Below, piece after piece: positions 26,897-35,770 of a stretch of 64,000 bases of DNA. Positions within the stretch are counted from its first letter, which is position 1; each line of letters opens with the position of its first letter. The notes below the pieces were generated by a model. That model was not told the origin of the DNA. It did no database searches and worked only from the letters and a program-made list of their open reading frames with translations. The stretch spans positions 1 through 64,000 of the forward strand of contig CAJULR010000035.1 of NCBI GenBank assembly GCA_910587375.1, read 5' to 3'. Source of the DNA: Candidatus Gastranaerophilales bacterium. GTDB taxonomy: Bacteria > Cyanobacteriota > Vampirovibrionia > Gastranaerophilales > Gastranaerophilaceae. The position numbers and the translations under genes were made by a program.

Positions 26897-27118
26897 CTAT
26901 GCAAGCTGGTTAAACTTTGCGCCTGTCATATTATCGCTAATAAACTGCGCTTGTGTATTTACGACATCTTTAACGGCAGCGCTGTAGTCTTCTCTTGTGT
27001 TTCTGCCATCTAAAAGCATGCCGCCTGATACAGCAGCGTTTGCGCCTTTAAAATTAGCCGCATTACCTGTAAAATTCAGTCTTTTCTTTCCGCAATTACA
27101 TGAAATTGGTTCTATCAT
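26897..27118 (-). CDS. Small protein with duplicated N-F-(T/K)-G element, unknown
   Basis: 73 residues. CNCGKKRLNFTGNAANFKGANAA (8-30) contains two N-F-x-G copies six residues apart and a C-x-C pair. The remainder is hydrophilic and Ala/Asn-rich. AAGGGAAGTG just before the ATG is a good ribosome site, which supports it as a real gene. There is no signal peptide. The N-terminal element resembles that of the calpain-like protein and the guanidino-modifying enzyme, so it may be part of the same exported group. The function is unknown. Confidence 0.6.
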   Translation of the reverse strand: MIEPISCNCGKKRLNFTGNAANFKGANAAVSGGMLLDGRNTREDYSAAVKDVVNTQAQFISDNMTGAKFNQLA

Positions 27119-27293
27119 GGCACTACACTTCCCTTATTACACAATTATATAAAACAAAAACATAGATTTTCTTGCTACTATTATAACATTTTTTTAAAAA
27201 ATGTGAAATATTTTGTTACAAAAACCGCCCATCAGGATGAAATCGGGCATTTAGGGGGTTAAATTCAACAGCCTTTGAATTATTATTAAAATT

Positions 27294-28163
27294 ATGCAGC
27301 AAAATTGGAAAATCACCCCATATTTATTTTTACTACCCGCACTTATTCTTTTGACGGTTTTTTTCTTTATTCCCTTCTTTCAGACAATAATATACAGTTT
27401 TCAGGACTATTCAAAAGACATTTACAATCCGGTTTTTGGCACGCTTTCAAACTATAAGGCGCTGTATCATTCGCCCCTTTTTATAAAATCAATCGTAAAT
27501 ACGTTTTATTTTCTTATCTTAACAACACCTTTTCTGGTTATTTTCCCTCTGTTTTTAGCTATTTTAATTAACCAAAAAATCAGAGGTAAGAATTTATATA
27601 AATTGATAATTTATCTTCCGGTTGTTGTTTCAATAGTTGTGGTTGCAATTGCCTTCAAATGGCTTTATGCGCCAAACGGCCTTTTGAATTATTTTATGGA
27701 AGTTTTAAATTTGCCCGCTATTGACTGGCTTTCAAGCCCAAAGGTTGCAATGGCCTCTGTTGCAATGGTAACAGTATTTAAGGGAGTTGGATATTATATG
27801 ATGATATACCTTGCTTCTTTAATGAGTGTGCCAAAAGAGCTTTATGAAGCGGCTGAAATTGATGGGGCAAGCGAATTTAGAAAACATATGACAGTAACAA
27901 TTCCGCATTTAATGCCAACAATTGCCCTGGTTTCAACAATTTCTGCAATTTCTGCCTTAAAGGTTTTTGTTGAAATATACGTTATGACAAAGGGCGGGCC
28001 TTTGGATTCAACCAAAACAGTTGTGTATTACATTTACGAGCGCGCCTTTGAAAACCTTGATATCGGGCTGGCATCAGCCGCGTGCGTTATTTTGTTGTTA
28101 ATTGTTATGGCATTTTCAGTTATAAACATCCTTTGCTTTGAGCGGAAAAAATACGGGCTTTAG
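27294..28163 (+). CDS. Sugar ABC transporter permease (MalF/UgpA type)
   Basis: 289 residues with six helices. The cytoplasmic EAA loop reads ELYEAAEIDGASEFRKHMTV (about 182-201), followed by IPHLMP, typical of carbohydrate uptake-1 permeases that dock on a MalK-type ATPase. It pairs with the next gene 12 nt downstream. Neither a solute-binding protein nor an ATPase gene is in the window, so those subunits must be encoded elsewhere, possibly a shared MsmK-like ATPase. The ATG has no strong ribosome site nearby. Confidence 0.93.
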   Translation: MQQNWKITPYLFLLPALILLTVFFFIPFFQTIIYSFQDYSKDIYNPVFGTLSNYKALYHSPLFIKSIVNTFYFLILTTPFLVIFPLFLAILINQKIRGKNLYKLIIYLPVVVSIVVVAIAFKWLYAPNGLLNYFMEVLNLPAIDWLSSPKVAMASVAMVTVFKGVGYYMMIYLASLMSVPKELYEAAEIDGASEFRKHMTVTIPHLMPTIALVSTISAISALKVFVEIYVMTKGGPLDSTKTVVYYIYERAFENLDIGLASAACVILLLIVMAFSVINILCFERKKYGL

Positions 28164-28175
28164 GGGGTTGAAACT

Positions 28176-29015
28176 ATGCGTCATTTTAAAGGTTTTTTAA
28201 TTCATACAATTTTAATTTTAGTTTGTTTTTTGTGCCTTCTGCCCTTTTTGTGGCTGACATCAACCGCCCTTAAGGGCCCGATGGAAAACATTTTCCAATA
28301 TCCGCCGGTTTTTATCCCCGAAGATTTCACCTTTGAAAACTTTAGGCTTGTTTTGGCGCTTGTTCCAATTGTGGGATATGCTATAAACAGCTTTATTGTG
28401 GCCTTTTTCACGGTTATTTTAAATTTAATATTCTCCGCCCTTGCGGCATATCCTTTGGCAAGAATGAATTTTGGGGGCAAAAACCTTGTATTCTTTGGTA
28501 TTTTAGCCACAATTATGGTGCCCTTTCAGGCAATTATGCTCCCGATTTATATTATCACTCTAAAATTAAACCTTGTAGATTCTTACAGCAATTTTCAGGG
28601 ATATTTAGGGTTGATTTTACCTTTTGCGGTGAATGCATTTGGAATTTTCCTTCTAAGACAGGCATTTTTAGCCATTCCAAAGGAGTTGGAAGAATCTGCT
28701 GTAATTGACGGGTGCAACGCGCTTCAGATATTTTTCAAGGTGCTTTTGCCTTTAATAAAGCCGTCTTTAGCGGTTTTAGCCATTTTTACATTCATTGGAA
28801 GCTGGGGTGAATTTTTATGGCCAAGCATTATTTTAACAAAAGACACCCTATACACCCTTCCTGTCGGCATTAACGACCTTCAAGGAGCATTCAGCGCAAA
28901 CTACAGGCTCATTGCGGCAGGTTCAATGATTTCAATCGTCCCGATTGTTATTTTCTTTGTATCTTTACAAAAATACTTCATCCAAGGCTCCACCGAAGGC
29001 GCCGTGAAGGGGTAA
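28176..29015 (+). CDS. Sugar ABC transporter permease (MalG/UgpE type)
   Basis: 279 residues, six helices. The EAA loop is ELEESAVIDGCNALQIFFKV (about 170-189) followed by LPLIKPSL. The N-terminal FLCLLPFLWLTSTALKGP and the G-S-WGEFLWP element (about 210-217) are typical of MalG partners. AGGGGGTTGAAACT before the ATG is a strong ribosome site. It forms a heterodimeric channel with the previous product; the imported sugar is unknown. Confidence 0.93.
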   Translation: MRHFKGFLIHTILILVCFLCLLPFLWLTSTALKGPMENIFQYPPVFIPEDFTFENFRLVLALVPIVGYAINSFIVAFFTVILNLIFSALAAYPLARMNFGGKNLVFFGILATIMVPFQAIMLPIYIITLKLNLVDSYSNFQGYLGLILPFAVNAFGIFLLRQAFLAIPKELEESAVIDGCNALQIFFKVLLPLIKPSLAVLAIFTFIGSWGEFLWPSIILTKDTLYTLPVGINDLQGAFSANYRLIAAGSMISIVPIVIFFVSLQKYFIQGSTEGAVKG

Positions 29016-29032
29016 GGCTTTATCTGTATGTC

Positions 29033-29731
29033 TTATCTGTATATGCCAAGTTTTGACATTAGATAAAATTTGCATTCGTCAAAAATCCGGCCAAAAGTTT
29101 TATATTCCCACACTTTTTTCTTGATTTTTATTTCCATTGGCATAGAACTTTTAACGCCTGACGTAAAATTTTGATTTTTATTACCTTCAAAATTAACAAT
29201 ATTTGTATTAAATGCCAAATATTCAGACTTCATATTTAAGGAGAATTTTGGAATTTTTATTTCATTCAAAATGTCAATTGTGTTTTTGCATTTTGAATTA
29301 TTGCCGTCAATAGGTTTATAGTCTGTTTCTTTGGTGCCCGTACACCAGCTTCTTTGAATTTCTTTAATTTTTCCTCTTCTATCCAATGTAACATAGGCAT
29401 GCGCACTTAGGGGCAGTTCTCTTTCCTTTAAAACATCCAAATAGTATTTGGTTGCAATTTTGTCGAATTTTCTAATATATTTTGCATAAGGCAAACACTC
29501 GGGTATCATATAATTTTCATAGTCGTTAATATCGCCCTTTTCTTGTTTCATTTGAATGCGCATTGAGTATTCTCTGAATTTTTCAAAATCCATACAGCTT
29601 TGGTGCGAGTAGTTACTGTATGTGAATTCCTGAATTGCATATTTTACAGGGATTCCCCTGTATTCAAAGGCTTCACTTACTGCAGAGCTAAAGCAGAAAT
29701 ACAATAATGCGAATAATAATATTTTTTTCAT
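29033..29731 (-). CDS. Exported protein, possible TonB-C-like domain
   Basis: 232 residues. The signal peptide KKILLFALLYFCFSSAVSEA (cleavage near residue 21) is followed by a helical, charged region (30-95). Next is a stretch LSAHAYVTLDRRGKIKEIQRSW ... NEIKIPKFSLNMK (about 103-165) that loosely follows the beta-x-G-x-beta ... pattern of TonB C-terminal domains. It has four cysteines in the exported part, compatible with disulfides. I do not recognise a definite family. It is convergent with the permease pair and divergent from tcdA. Confidence 0.6.
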   Translation of the reverse strand: MKKILLFALLYFCFSSAVSEAFEYRGIPVKYAIQEFTYSNYSHQSCMDFEKFREYSMRIQMKQEKGDINDYENYMIPECLPYAKYIRKFDKIATKYYLDVLKERELPLSAHAYVTLDRRGKIKEIQRSWCTGTKETDYKPIDGNNSKCKNTIDILNEIKIPKFSLNMKSEYLAFNTNIVNFEGNKNQNFTSGVKSSMPMEIKIKKKVWEYKTFGRIFDECKFYLMSKLGIYR

Positions 29732-29808
29732 TTTAATCTCCCGTTTTTTGAATCATATCATTTTATTTTTTTTCTGGCATGATTTTTAACATAGGATATA
29801 ATGGCTTT

Positions 29809-30645
29809 ATGCATGAGATTTTTTCAAGAAATGAATTATACTGGGGCAAAGAGTTTCAAGAACACCTTTCTGGGTTAAAAATTGCAGTGTTTGGCCTTGG
29901 CGGAGTCGGAGGGTTTGCGCTTGAAGCGCTATGTCGTGCAGGGATTGGGCATTTTTTAATTGTGGATTTTGACACAATAAGCAAAACCAACATAAACCGC
30001 CAGCTTATTGCCCTAAATTCAACCGTGGGGCGAAAAAAAACCGAGGTTTTTAAAACGCGGCTTTTGGATATTAACCCAAACGTCAAAGTTCAGGTCTACG
30101 ACGGATTTTTTACGGAAGATACTCAAGATAAAGTTTTTTCGGGCGAATTTTCCGTATACACAAGCGGAGATACCGACATCGACAGAGCAGGCGAGGCGAG
30201 CAGCCCGGATTTTATAGTTGACGCGATTGATACGGTAAAATCTAAAATTGAACTCATAAAATTTGCAAAAGAAAACGAGGTTGAAATCATCTCCTCCTTT
30301 GGCGCAGGAAACAGAATGGACGCCACAAAGCTTTTTGTATCAGACATTTCAGAGCTTAAAGCCCTGGGCGGAACAAAAGACAGCTTTGTTAAAAACGTTT
30401 TAAACAAACTTAAAAAATATGTGGGCATAGAAGAGGGGCTAACCGTTGTTTCAAGCAGCGAAAAGGCCCATAATAAAGAAAAAATAAGCGCACTTGAAAC
30501 AGTTGATACTGGAGATGGAAAAAGTGTACAATATACAAAATTTACCCCGGCGTCAACCCCTGTCGTTCCTGCAGTTGCGGGATACTTAATGGCAAATCAT
30601 ATATTAAAAACTTGTTACAATAATTTTTCAAATTTGAAATCCTAA
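29809..30645 (+). CDS. tcdA: tRNA threonylcarbamoyladenosine dehydratase (TcdA/CsdL), E1-like
   Basis: 278 residues from this start. FSRNELYWGKE at the beginning matches the family's N-terminus, which is why I prefer it to an in-frame ATG at 29779. The ATP-binding loop is VFGLGGVGGFALEALCRAGIG, then LIVDFDTISKTNINRQ with the conserved arginine and D-x-N, and DAIDTVKSK. A late TPASTPVVPAVAGYLMA segment is characteristic of TcdA. The enzyme cyclises t6A37 of ANN-decoding tRNAs to ct6A in an ATP-dependent reaction. TATAAT lies just 7-12 nt before the chosen ATG, so the mRNA could be nearly leaderless if that is the -10. Confidence 0.88.
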   Translation: MHEIFSRNELYWGKEFQEHLSGLKIAVFGLGGVGGFALEALCRAGIGHFLIVDFDTISKTNINRQLIALNSTVGRKKTEVFKTRLLDINPNVKVQVYDGFFTEDTQDKVFSGEFSVYTSGDTDIDRAGEASSPDFIVDAIDTVKSKIELIKFAKENEVEIISSFGAGNRMDATKLFVSDISELKALGGTKDSFVKNVLNKLKKYVGIEEGLTVVSSSEKAHNKEKISALETVDTGDGKSVQYTKFTPASTPVVPAVAGYLMANHILKTCYNNFSNLKS

Positions 30646-30732
30646 ACGCCCACAGGACAAGGGTTTCAAGATAATACTTTCGGGCTAATTCCTTTATGCG
30701 ATAAAAGCATGTGTAACATAGGTTAAGATAAT

Positions 30733-30830
30733 AATGTGAGCACTGCAAAACCACCTGCCATCTTTATTCGGGGTTGCGATATAAAAATTTTGGGCGGGAT
30801 AAAAAGATTTTGAAGGGCTCACATTTTTTA
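30733..30830 (+). ncRNA. Candidate structured RNA with nested helices and terminal T-run
   Basis: Within the 428-nt gap 30646-31073, three nested helices can be drawn: AATGTGAGC/GCTCACATT (30733-30741 with 30817-30825), CAAAA/TTTTG (30746-30750 with 30808-30812) and CCTGCC/GGCGGG (30754-30759 with 30793-30798, one wobble). They are separated by short internal loops. The closing arm runs into TTTTT. This is the architecture of a compact non-coding RNA with an intrinsic terminator. It lacks the GGAA-loop/GCAGCC signature of SRP RNA, and I cannot name it. Confidence 0.4.
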
Positions 30831-30875
30831 TGCTGAATTTTTAGGGCTTTAGTTTTTTTGCAAGCAATTTGTAAC

Positions 30876-30998
30876 AGGATAGGAAATAGGAATGCAGTGA
30901 AGGGACCGTTAAAGAGGCTTGAGGACGAAGGCTCGAGGGTTCAATTGCAAATCATAAACGGGACCGCGTCCCTGAGGTGTATTCCTATTTCTTATCCT
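30876..30998 (+). ncRNA. Candidate structured RNA closed by a 21-bp stem
   Basis: The ends form an unbroken 21-bp helix (30876-30896 with 30978-30998) with two G-U wobbles. It continues after a tandem G-A internal loop (GTGA/GAGG) into AGGGA/TCCCT, and then across a 7-nt one-sided bulge into CCGTT/AACGG (5 bp, ending at 30956-30960). Both differences between the arms are wobble-preserving, which fits selection on an RNA better than decay of a DNA inverted repeat. No T-run follows, so it may be processed or read through toward der. A 6S-like RNA or a leader element is possible; a miniature inverted-repeat element is the alternative. Confidence 0.45.
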
Positions 30999-31073
30999 AC
31001 ACGGAATTTATTATCAGTATTGAATTCAAAACAAAACCTGCAACTTTCAAAACTTCTATGATACAATAGGCTT

Positions 31074-32399
31074 ATGAAAAAGAGTAAATTTGTGGCCGTT
31101 GTAGGCAGGCCAAATGTCGGAAAATCCACCTTAATAAACAGAATTCTAGGCGAAAGACGCTCCATTGTTGATGATATGCCGGGTGTAACGCGCGATAGAA
31201 TCTATTTTGACGCCTCTTGGCAATCTAAAGAGTTTGTTTTGATTGATACAGGCGGAATTGTGACAAACGACGAGGATGAATTTGTAAATAATATTTTTAA
31301 CCAGGCAAAACTTGCCGTGGAAGAGGCCGACACAATTCTTTTTGTGGTGGACGCAAAGGCGGGCCTTTCCCCTTATGATACAGACATTGCAAACATTTTA
31401 AGACAATCAGGCAAAGAAGTGATTCTTGTTGCAAACAAGGTGGATTCAATGTCTGAAATTGGCAACACTTCTGATTTTTACGCCCTTGGAATAGGCGAAC
31501 CCCAGGCAGTGTCTGCATTACACGGTTCAGGCGGCGTGGGTGATTTACTTGATAAAATTACAAAAGACATTGAAAAAAAACCCGATAATGAAGAGGACGA
31601 AGGCGCAATAAAAATCGCAATTGTGGGCAAACCAAATGCCGGGAAAAGCTCTATTTTAAACAATTTGCTAAATGAAAACCGCGCCATAGTTTCCCCTGTT
31701 TCAGGCACCACAAGAGATTCCATCAATTCAGAAGTTATTTATCAGGATAAAGACTTTATTTTGGTGGACACTGCAGGAATCAGGAAAAAGTCTAAAGTGG
31801 ATTACGGCGTGGAAGCATTCGCCGTAGACCGCGCTATTCGTGCAATTAGAGAAGCCGATGTGGCGCTTTTGGTTGTGGATTCAACCGAAGGGCTCACAGA
31901 TCAGGATAAAAAAATCGCACAAACAGTTGAAGAAGCAGGCTGCGGGCTAATTGTAGCGTTTAACAAATGGGATTTAATTAAAAACGTGCAAACTCACAAG
32001 CTTGAAAAACAGGTTGAAGAAGACGCGCCCTTTTTAAACTATGCAAAGAAAATTTTTATCAGCGCAAAGACAGGCCAAAGGCTGAACCAAATTTTTGACA
32101 CGGCAATTGAAGTGGCCGAACAAAGAGACAAAAGGGTCCAAACCGGCCTTTTAAACAAGGTTATAAACGAAGCAATTGCCCTAAACCCGCCAAACTCAAT
32201 CAAAGGCAAGTTTGCAAAGGTCTACTATTCAACCCAAGTGAAGGCAAAGCCCCCTACGTTTGTATTATTTGTAAACAACAAAGATTTAATTAAAGATTCT
32301 TATAAAAGATACCTTTTAAAAAAGCTCAGAGAGGCTTTCGGGTTTTTTGGCACACCAATAAGAATTTCATTTAGGGAAAAGAAAGAAAAGGATAAATAA
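31074..32399 (+). CDS. der: Ribosome-assembly GTPase Der (EngA)
   Basis: 441 residues with the diagnostic two tandem GTPase domains. Domain 1 has GRPNVGKST (11-19), PGVTRD, DTGG and NKVD. Domain 2 has GKPNAGKSS (about 185-193), SGTTRD, DTAG and NKWD. A KH-like C-terminal domain ends IRISFREKKEKDK. Der acts late in 50S subunit assembly and is essential in most bacteria. It is the first gene of a plus-strand run: plsY begins 2 nt after its stop. Confidence 0.97.
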   Translation: MKKSKFVAVVGRPNVGKSTLINRILGERRSIVDDMPGVTRDRIYFDASWQSKEFVLIDTGGIVTNDEDEFVNNIFNQAKLAVEEADTILFVVDAKAGLSPYDTDIANILRQSGKEVILVANKVDSMSEIGNTSDFYALGIGEPQAVSALHGSGGVGDLLDKITKDIEKKPDNEEDEGAIKIAIVGKPNAGKSSILNNLLNENRAIVSPVSGTTRDSINSEVIYQDKDFILVDTAGIRKKSKVDYGVEAFAVDRAIRAIREADVALLVVDSTEGLTDQDKKIAQTVEEAGCGLIVAFNKWDLIKNVQTHKLEKQVEEDAPFLNYAKKIFISAKTGQRLNQIFDTAIEVAEQRDKRVQTGLLNKVINEAIALNPPNSIKGKFAKVYYSTQVKAKPPTFVLFVNNKDLIKDSYKRYLLKKLREAFGFFGTPIRISFREKKEKDK

Positions 32400-32401
32400 A
32401 A

Positions 32402-33049
32402 ATGTTAAGCAATGTTGCAATGATTACAATTACAATAATCTCAAAAGCCTTGATGATTGCGGCCCTCGCCTATTTAGTAGGGTCAATTCCGACAGGATAT
32501 TTAATCGTTAAATCAAAAACAGGAAAAGACATAAGAGAAGTGGGCTCAGGCTCCACAGGCGCCACAAACGTAAAGCGTGTTTTGGGCAAAAAATGGTTTT
32601 TTATTGTTATGCTCTTAGACGCCATAAAAGGTGCTCTGCCCGTTGTTTTCTTCCGCTTTGCCGTGCAGCATGGGATAATGTCCCCTGATTTATTCGACCT
32701 TTCCCCCGTAATTGCCGCTATATTTGTAATTATAGGACATTCTAAATCTGTATTTTTAGATTTTAAAGGCGGAAAATCAGTGGCTTCAGGCGTTGGCACA
32801 ATTATCGCCCTAAACTGGCAGGTTGGGCTTATTCTTGCCGCAGTTTGGAGCGTTATAACTTTTATCACAAAATATGTATCCGTCGGTTCAATCATTGCGC
32901 TTGTTTTATCCCCATTTTTAATGTATTTCTTCAAAGCACCCGTGTCTTACGTTGCATATTGCGCAATTGCAGCAGTTTATGTAACCTGGCTGCACCGCGA
33001 AAACATCCAAAGGCTTATAAAAGGCGAAGAAAACAAGGTGAGAAAATAG
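32402..33049 (+). CDS. plsY: Glycerol-3-phosphate acyltransferase PlsY
   Basis: 215 residues with five to six helices. The three active-site motifs of PlsY are visible: GSIPTGYLI (about 22-30), EVGSGSTGATNVKRVLG (about 46-62) and IGHSKSVFLDFKGGKSVASGVG (about 113-134). It transfers acyl groups from acyl-phosphate to glycerol-3-phosphate at the inner membrane, the first step of phospholipid synthesis. A partner PlsX is not in the window. The der-plsY coupling is common in several bacterial groups. Confidence 0.96.
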   Translation: MLSNVAMITITIISKALMIAALAYLVGSIPTGYLIVKSKTGKDIREVGSGSTGATNVKRVLGKKWFFIVMLLDAIKGALPVVFFRFAVQHGIMSPDLFDLSPVIAAIFVIIGHSKSVFLDFKGGKSVASGVGTIIALNWQVGLILAAVWSVITFITKYVSVGSIIALVLSPFLMYFFKAPVSYVAYCAIAAVYVTWLHRENIQRLIKGEENKVRK

Positions 33050-33109
33050 CTGCCTTATGTTAGATGCCGCGCCTTAAGAACATTTTAAAGAGAGTGGATT
33101 TTAAAAAGA

Positions 33110-34630
33110 ATGAAAACGATTGAAATAATTCCAAAAATCAAGGTGGATAATAAAGAAAAGCTGGCACTTGTCTATACTCCGGGTGTTGCAAAAAGTTCAA
33201 ATGCAATTCATGCAGACTATGATAAGGTTTTTGACCTTACAAACAGGTCAAATTCCGTTGCAATCCTGTCTTTTAACTACACTGAAAGCCTGAAACGTGC
33301 AGTATATATAAAAGAAACTCTTGGCGTGGACGCATATCCCTTTGAAATTAAGCAAAACGAACTTTCAAAAGATGAAACGACGCGCAAAAAAGAAATTGAT
33401 TTTGTTGTTGAAAACATTATGCCGAATTTTATGGGGGTTGATACGGTTCTAATTGAAGGAGGAAGCTTTGATTCAGCGTTTGAAATTCCTACAAGAAGTA
33501 AGGGGTGCCTATTTTCAGGTGATATAAAGATTGAAAACATTGAACCGGTTGAATTGCGCCGTCTTTTTGGGGGTGTAATAGAAACCAGGGTTAAAGAAAC
33601 ACCCGATAACATCTTTAAAAAGCCCGTTGCAATTATATCAGACGGAAGCGCCGTCCTTGGATTGGGCAATATTGGCGCAGAAGCAGGACTTCCTGTTATG
33701 GAAGGAAAAGCCGTGCTTTTTAAAAGCTTGGGCGAGGTAGATGCAATGCCATTATGCCTTAAAACGCAGGTGCCAAGCGAAATTGAGCGAATTGCATTTC
33801 TCTTAGAAAATTCTTTTTCAGGAATAAACTTAGAAGACATCAGTGCACCGCGCTGCTTTGAAGTTGAAGAAAACCTCATAAATTCACTTCACATTCCTGT
33901 TTTCCATGATGACCAGCACGGAACCGCAATTGTAGTCCTCGCAGGGCTTTTAAACGCAATGAAAGTTGCAGGGAAAAATTTAGAAGATACAAAAATTGTC
34001 TTTTCGGGCGCAGGAGCCGCAGGACAAGCAATTTGCAAACTTTTAATTAAGATGAGAGAATTTCTTAAAGCCGCTTCAAACGCAGAAAATGCCAACACCC
34101 CCGGCGGCAAGGGCGTTTTAATGTTTGATAAATTTGGCGCTGTTTATAAAGGCCGAAAAGAAAATGACTCCTCGCTTGAAGCTATGGCTCAAATTACAAA
34201 TTATGAAGAATTTAAAGGAAGCCTGAAAGATGGTATAAAAAATGCTGATATTTTTATCGGGGTTAGCGCAAAAGGCCTTGTGGACCAGGATATGGTAAAA
34301 TCAATGGCAAAAAACGCCGTTTTATTTGCAATTGCAAACCCTGAACCTGAAATTTTACCGAATTTGGCGCTTGAAGCAGGTGCTTTAATTGCCGCTTCCG
34401 GCAGAAGTGACTTTAACAATCAAATCAATAATTCCCTTGTTTTCCCGGGGCTTTTTTGCGGCATATTAAATTCCAATGTTAAAAAAGTTGACGACAAGAT
34501 TAAAATCGAGGCAGCGCTTGCCTTAGCAGAAATTGTTCCAGAAAGTGAACTTAGCAAGGATTACATAATTCCTGACGCCTTAGATGAAAAAGTTCCTCTG
34601 GGCTTGCAAAAAATATTTCAGCATGTATGA
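33110..34630 (+). CDS. Malic enzyme with a ~120-residue insertion in the N-terminal domain
   Basis: 506 residues. The start KLALVYTPGVAKSS (18-31) and, after the insertion, AIISDGSAVLGLGNIGAEAGLPVMEGKA (about 174-201) match bacterial malic enzymes, as do FHDDQHGTAIV (about 265-275) and the NAD(P) loop FSGAGAAGQAI (about 302-312). In ordinary short malic enzymes the T-N-x-x-N-x-V-A-I segment (44-52) runs directly into I-x-D-G-x-A-V-L-G. Here about 120 residues (52-172) intervene, of which 90-160 look like a folded alpha/beta unit. The enzyme decarboxylates malate to pyruvate. Cofactor preference cannot be stated. The insertion may bind an effector. Confidence 0.88.
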   Translation: MKTIEIIPKIKVDNKEKLALVYTPGVAKSSNAIHADYDKVFDLTNRSNSVAILSFNYTESLKRAVYIKETLGVDAYPFEIKQNELSKDETTRKKEIDFVVENIMPNFMGVDTVLIEGGSFDSAFEIPTRSKGCLFSGDIKIENIEPVELRRLFGGVIETRVKETPDNIFKKPVAIISDGSAVLGLGNIGAEAGLPVMEGKAVLFKSLGEVDAMPLCLKTQVPSEIERIAFLLENSFSGINLEDISAPRCFEVEENLINSLHIPVFHDDQHGTAIVVLAGLLNAMKVAGKNLEDTKIVFSGAGAAGQAICKLLIKMREFLKAASNAENANTPGGKGVLMFDKFGAVYKGRKENDSSLEAMAQITNYEEFKGSLKDGIKNADIFIGVSAKGLVDQDMVKSMAKNAVLFAIANPEPEILPNLALEAGALIAASGRSDFNNQINNSLVFPGLFCGILNSNVKKVDDKIKIEAALALAEIVPESELSKDYIIPDALDEKVPLGLQKIFQHV

Positions 34631-34815
34631 TTTAGATGTCAGAAATTGCTTTAAAAAGCAGCCCAACATCCGAATAGCAAAAATAGCCTTGGTTTAAGGT
34701 GTTTTGTTATTCTTAAAATTTTAGGGCCCCGGCTTATTAAAAACATATGTCAAACATTTAGGCAAAACATTTGTCAAAAGATATTAAAAATATAACTTAA
34801 GAAAGGTAAATAAAC

Positions 34816-35463
34816 GTGAGCGAAGAAAAAGAAATCCAAGCAGCAGAAGCAGTAGAAACAGTTGAAGAAGTAAAAGAAGAAGCTGTTGAAGTTGCAGAAA
34901 ATGTTGAAAACGTTGAAGTTCAACAATTAAAACCCCAAAGAAAAGGGCAAAGAAGAAGAAAAATCGAAACGGTTGAGCCGGTTGAATCAGAATGGAAAGA
35001 ACAAGTTGTTCAAATTCGCCGTGTAACAAAGGTTGTAAAGGGCGGTAAAAAACTTTCTTTCCGTGCAATCGTTATCGTTGGTAATAAAAAAGGACAGGTT
35101 GGAATGGGCGTTGCAAAGGCAGCAGAAGTTATCGTTGCAATCCAAAAAGCTGTTGCAGACGGCAGAAAGAACCTTATCACCGTTCCTATCTTTAAAACAA
35201 CAATTCCTCATATGATTACTGGCCGTTCAGGCGCAGGCAGCGTTGTTTTAAAACCTGCTTCTCAAGGTACAGGTGTTATCGCAGGTGGTGCGGTTCGTGC
35301 AGTTCTTGAATTATCAGGAATTGAAAACATTTTATCTAAATCATTAGGTTCAAAATCTCCTCTAAACGCTGCAAACGCAACATTAAACGCTCTTAAATCT
35401 TTAAGAACATTTAAAGATGTTGCCGCACAAAGAGGCATTTCAATGAAACAGCTTTTGGGCTAG
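34816..35463 (+). CDS. rpsE: 30S ribosomal protein S5
   Basis: 215 residues. The start is GTG, with GAAAGG 9 nt before it. The S5 core (about 62-215) contains [22 protein letters not shown] and [11 protein letters not shown] in the double-stranded-RNA-binding half, and [27 protein letters not shown] in the C-terminal half. An N-terminal extension of about 60 residues is first strongly acidic ([21 protein letters not shown]), then basic ([11 protein letters not shown]), an addition absent from E. coli S5. In the canonical spc operon rplR precedes rpsE. Here a malic enzyme gene lies upstream across 185 nt. Confidence 0.97.
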   Translation: MSEEKEIQAAEAVETVEEVKEEAVEVAENVENVEVQQLKPQRKGQRRRKIETVEPVESEWKEQVVQIRRVTKVVKGGKKLSFRAIVIVGNKKGQVGMGVAKAAEVIVAIQKAVADGRKNLITVPIFKTTIPHMITGRSGAGSVVLKPASQGTGVIAGGAVRAVLELSGIENILSKSLGSKSPLNAANATLNALKSLRTFKDVAAQRGISMKQLLG

Positions 35464-35553
35464 TTTAATGAACCTGCAAAAGGCTTTTTTAAGAGCCAAA
35501 ACAAAGGCGAAACGCCAAAACGTTCAAGATAATTAAAGAAAAAGGTAAATAAA

Positions 35554-35739
35554 ATGGCAAAGACAGAAACAGTTAAAATAACTTTGAAAAAAAGCACAAT
35601 CGGCGCCCCCGAAAAACACACAAAAATCGTTAAGGCGCTTGGCTTAACAAAGACAAACCAAGTTGTTGAACACAACAAAACAGACATCATCATGGGTATG
35701 GTAAATAAAATCCCCCACCTCGTAGAAGTGGTAAAATAG
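35554..35739 (+). CDS. rpmD: 50S ribosomal protein L30
   Basis: 61 residues covering the full L30 fold. KITLKKSTIGAPEKHTKIVKALGL and the end VNKIPHLVEVV are diagnostic. Many lineages have lost rpmD, so its presence here in normal order between rpsE and rplO is informative. AAAGG lies just before the ATG. Confidence 0.96.
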   Translation: MAKTETVKITLKKSTIGAPEKHTKIVKALGLTKTNQVVEHNKTDIIMGMVNKIPHLVEVVK

Positions 35740-35770
35740 ACAATAGCGAAATAATAAGGAATAAAATAAA

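Noticed and set aside
27186-27204. Perfect A/T palindrome ACATTTTTT-T-AAAAAATGT
   Set aside because: Only A/T-rich pairs; expected by chance in this base composition and without terminator features.
30858-31061. 67-residue plus-strand frame
   Set aside because: Runs through both arms of the 21-bp RNA helix; the pairing with wobbles explains the sequence better than coding.
33277-33879. 200-residue minus-strand frame antisense to the malic enzyme
   Set aside because: Composition rich in Ser and Lys and no family pattern; the sense frame carries conserved enzyme motifs.
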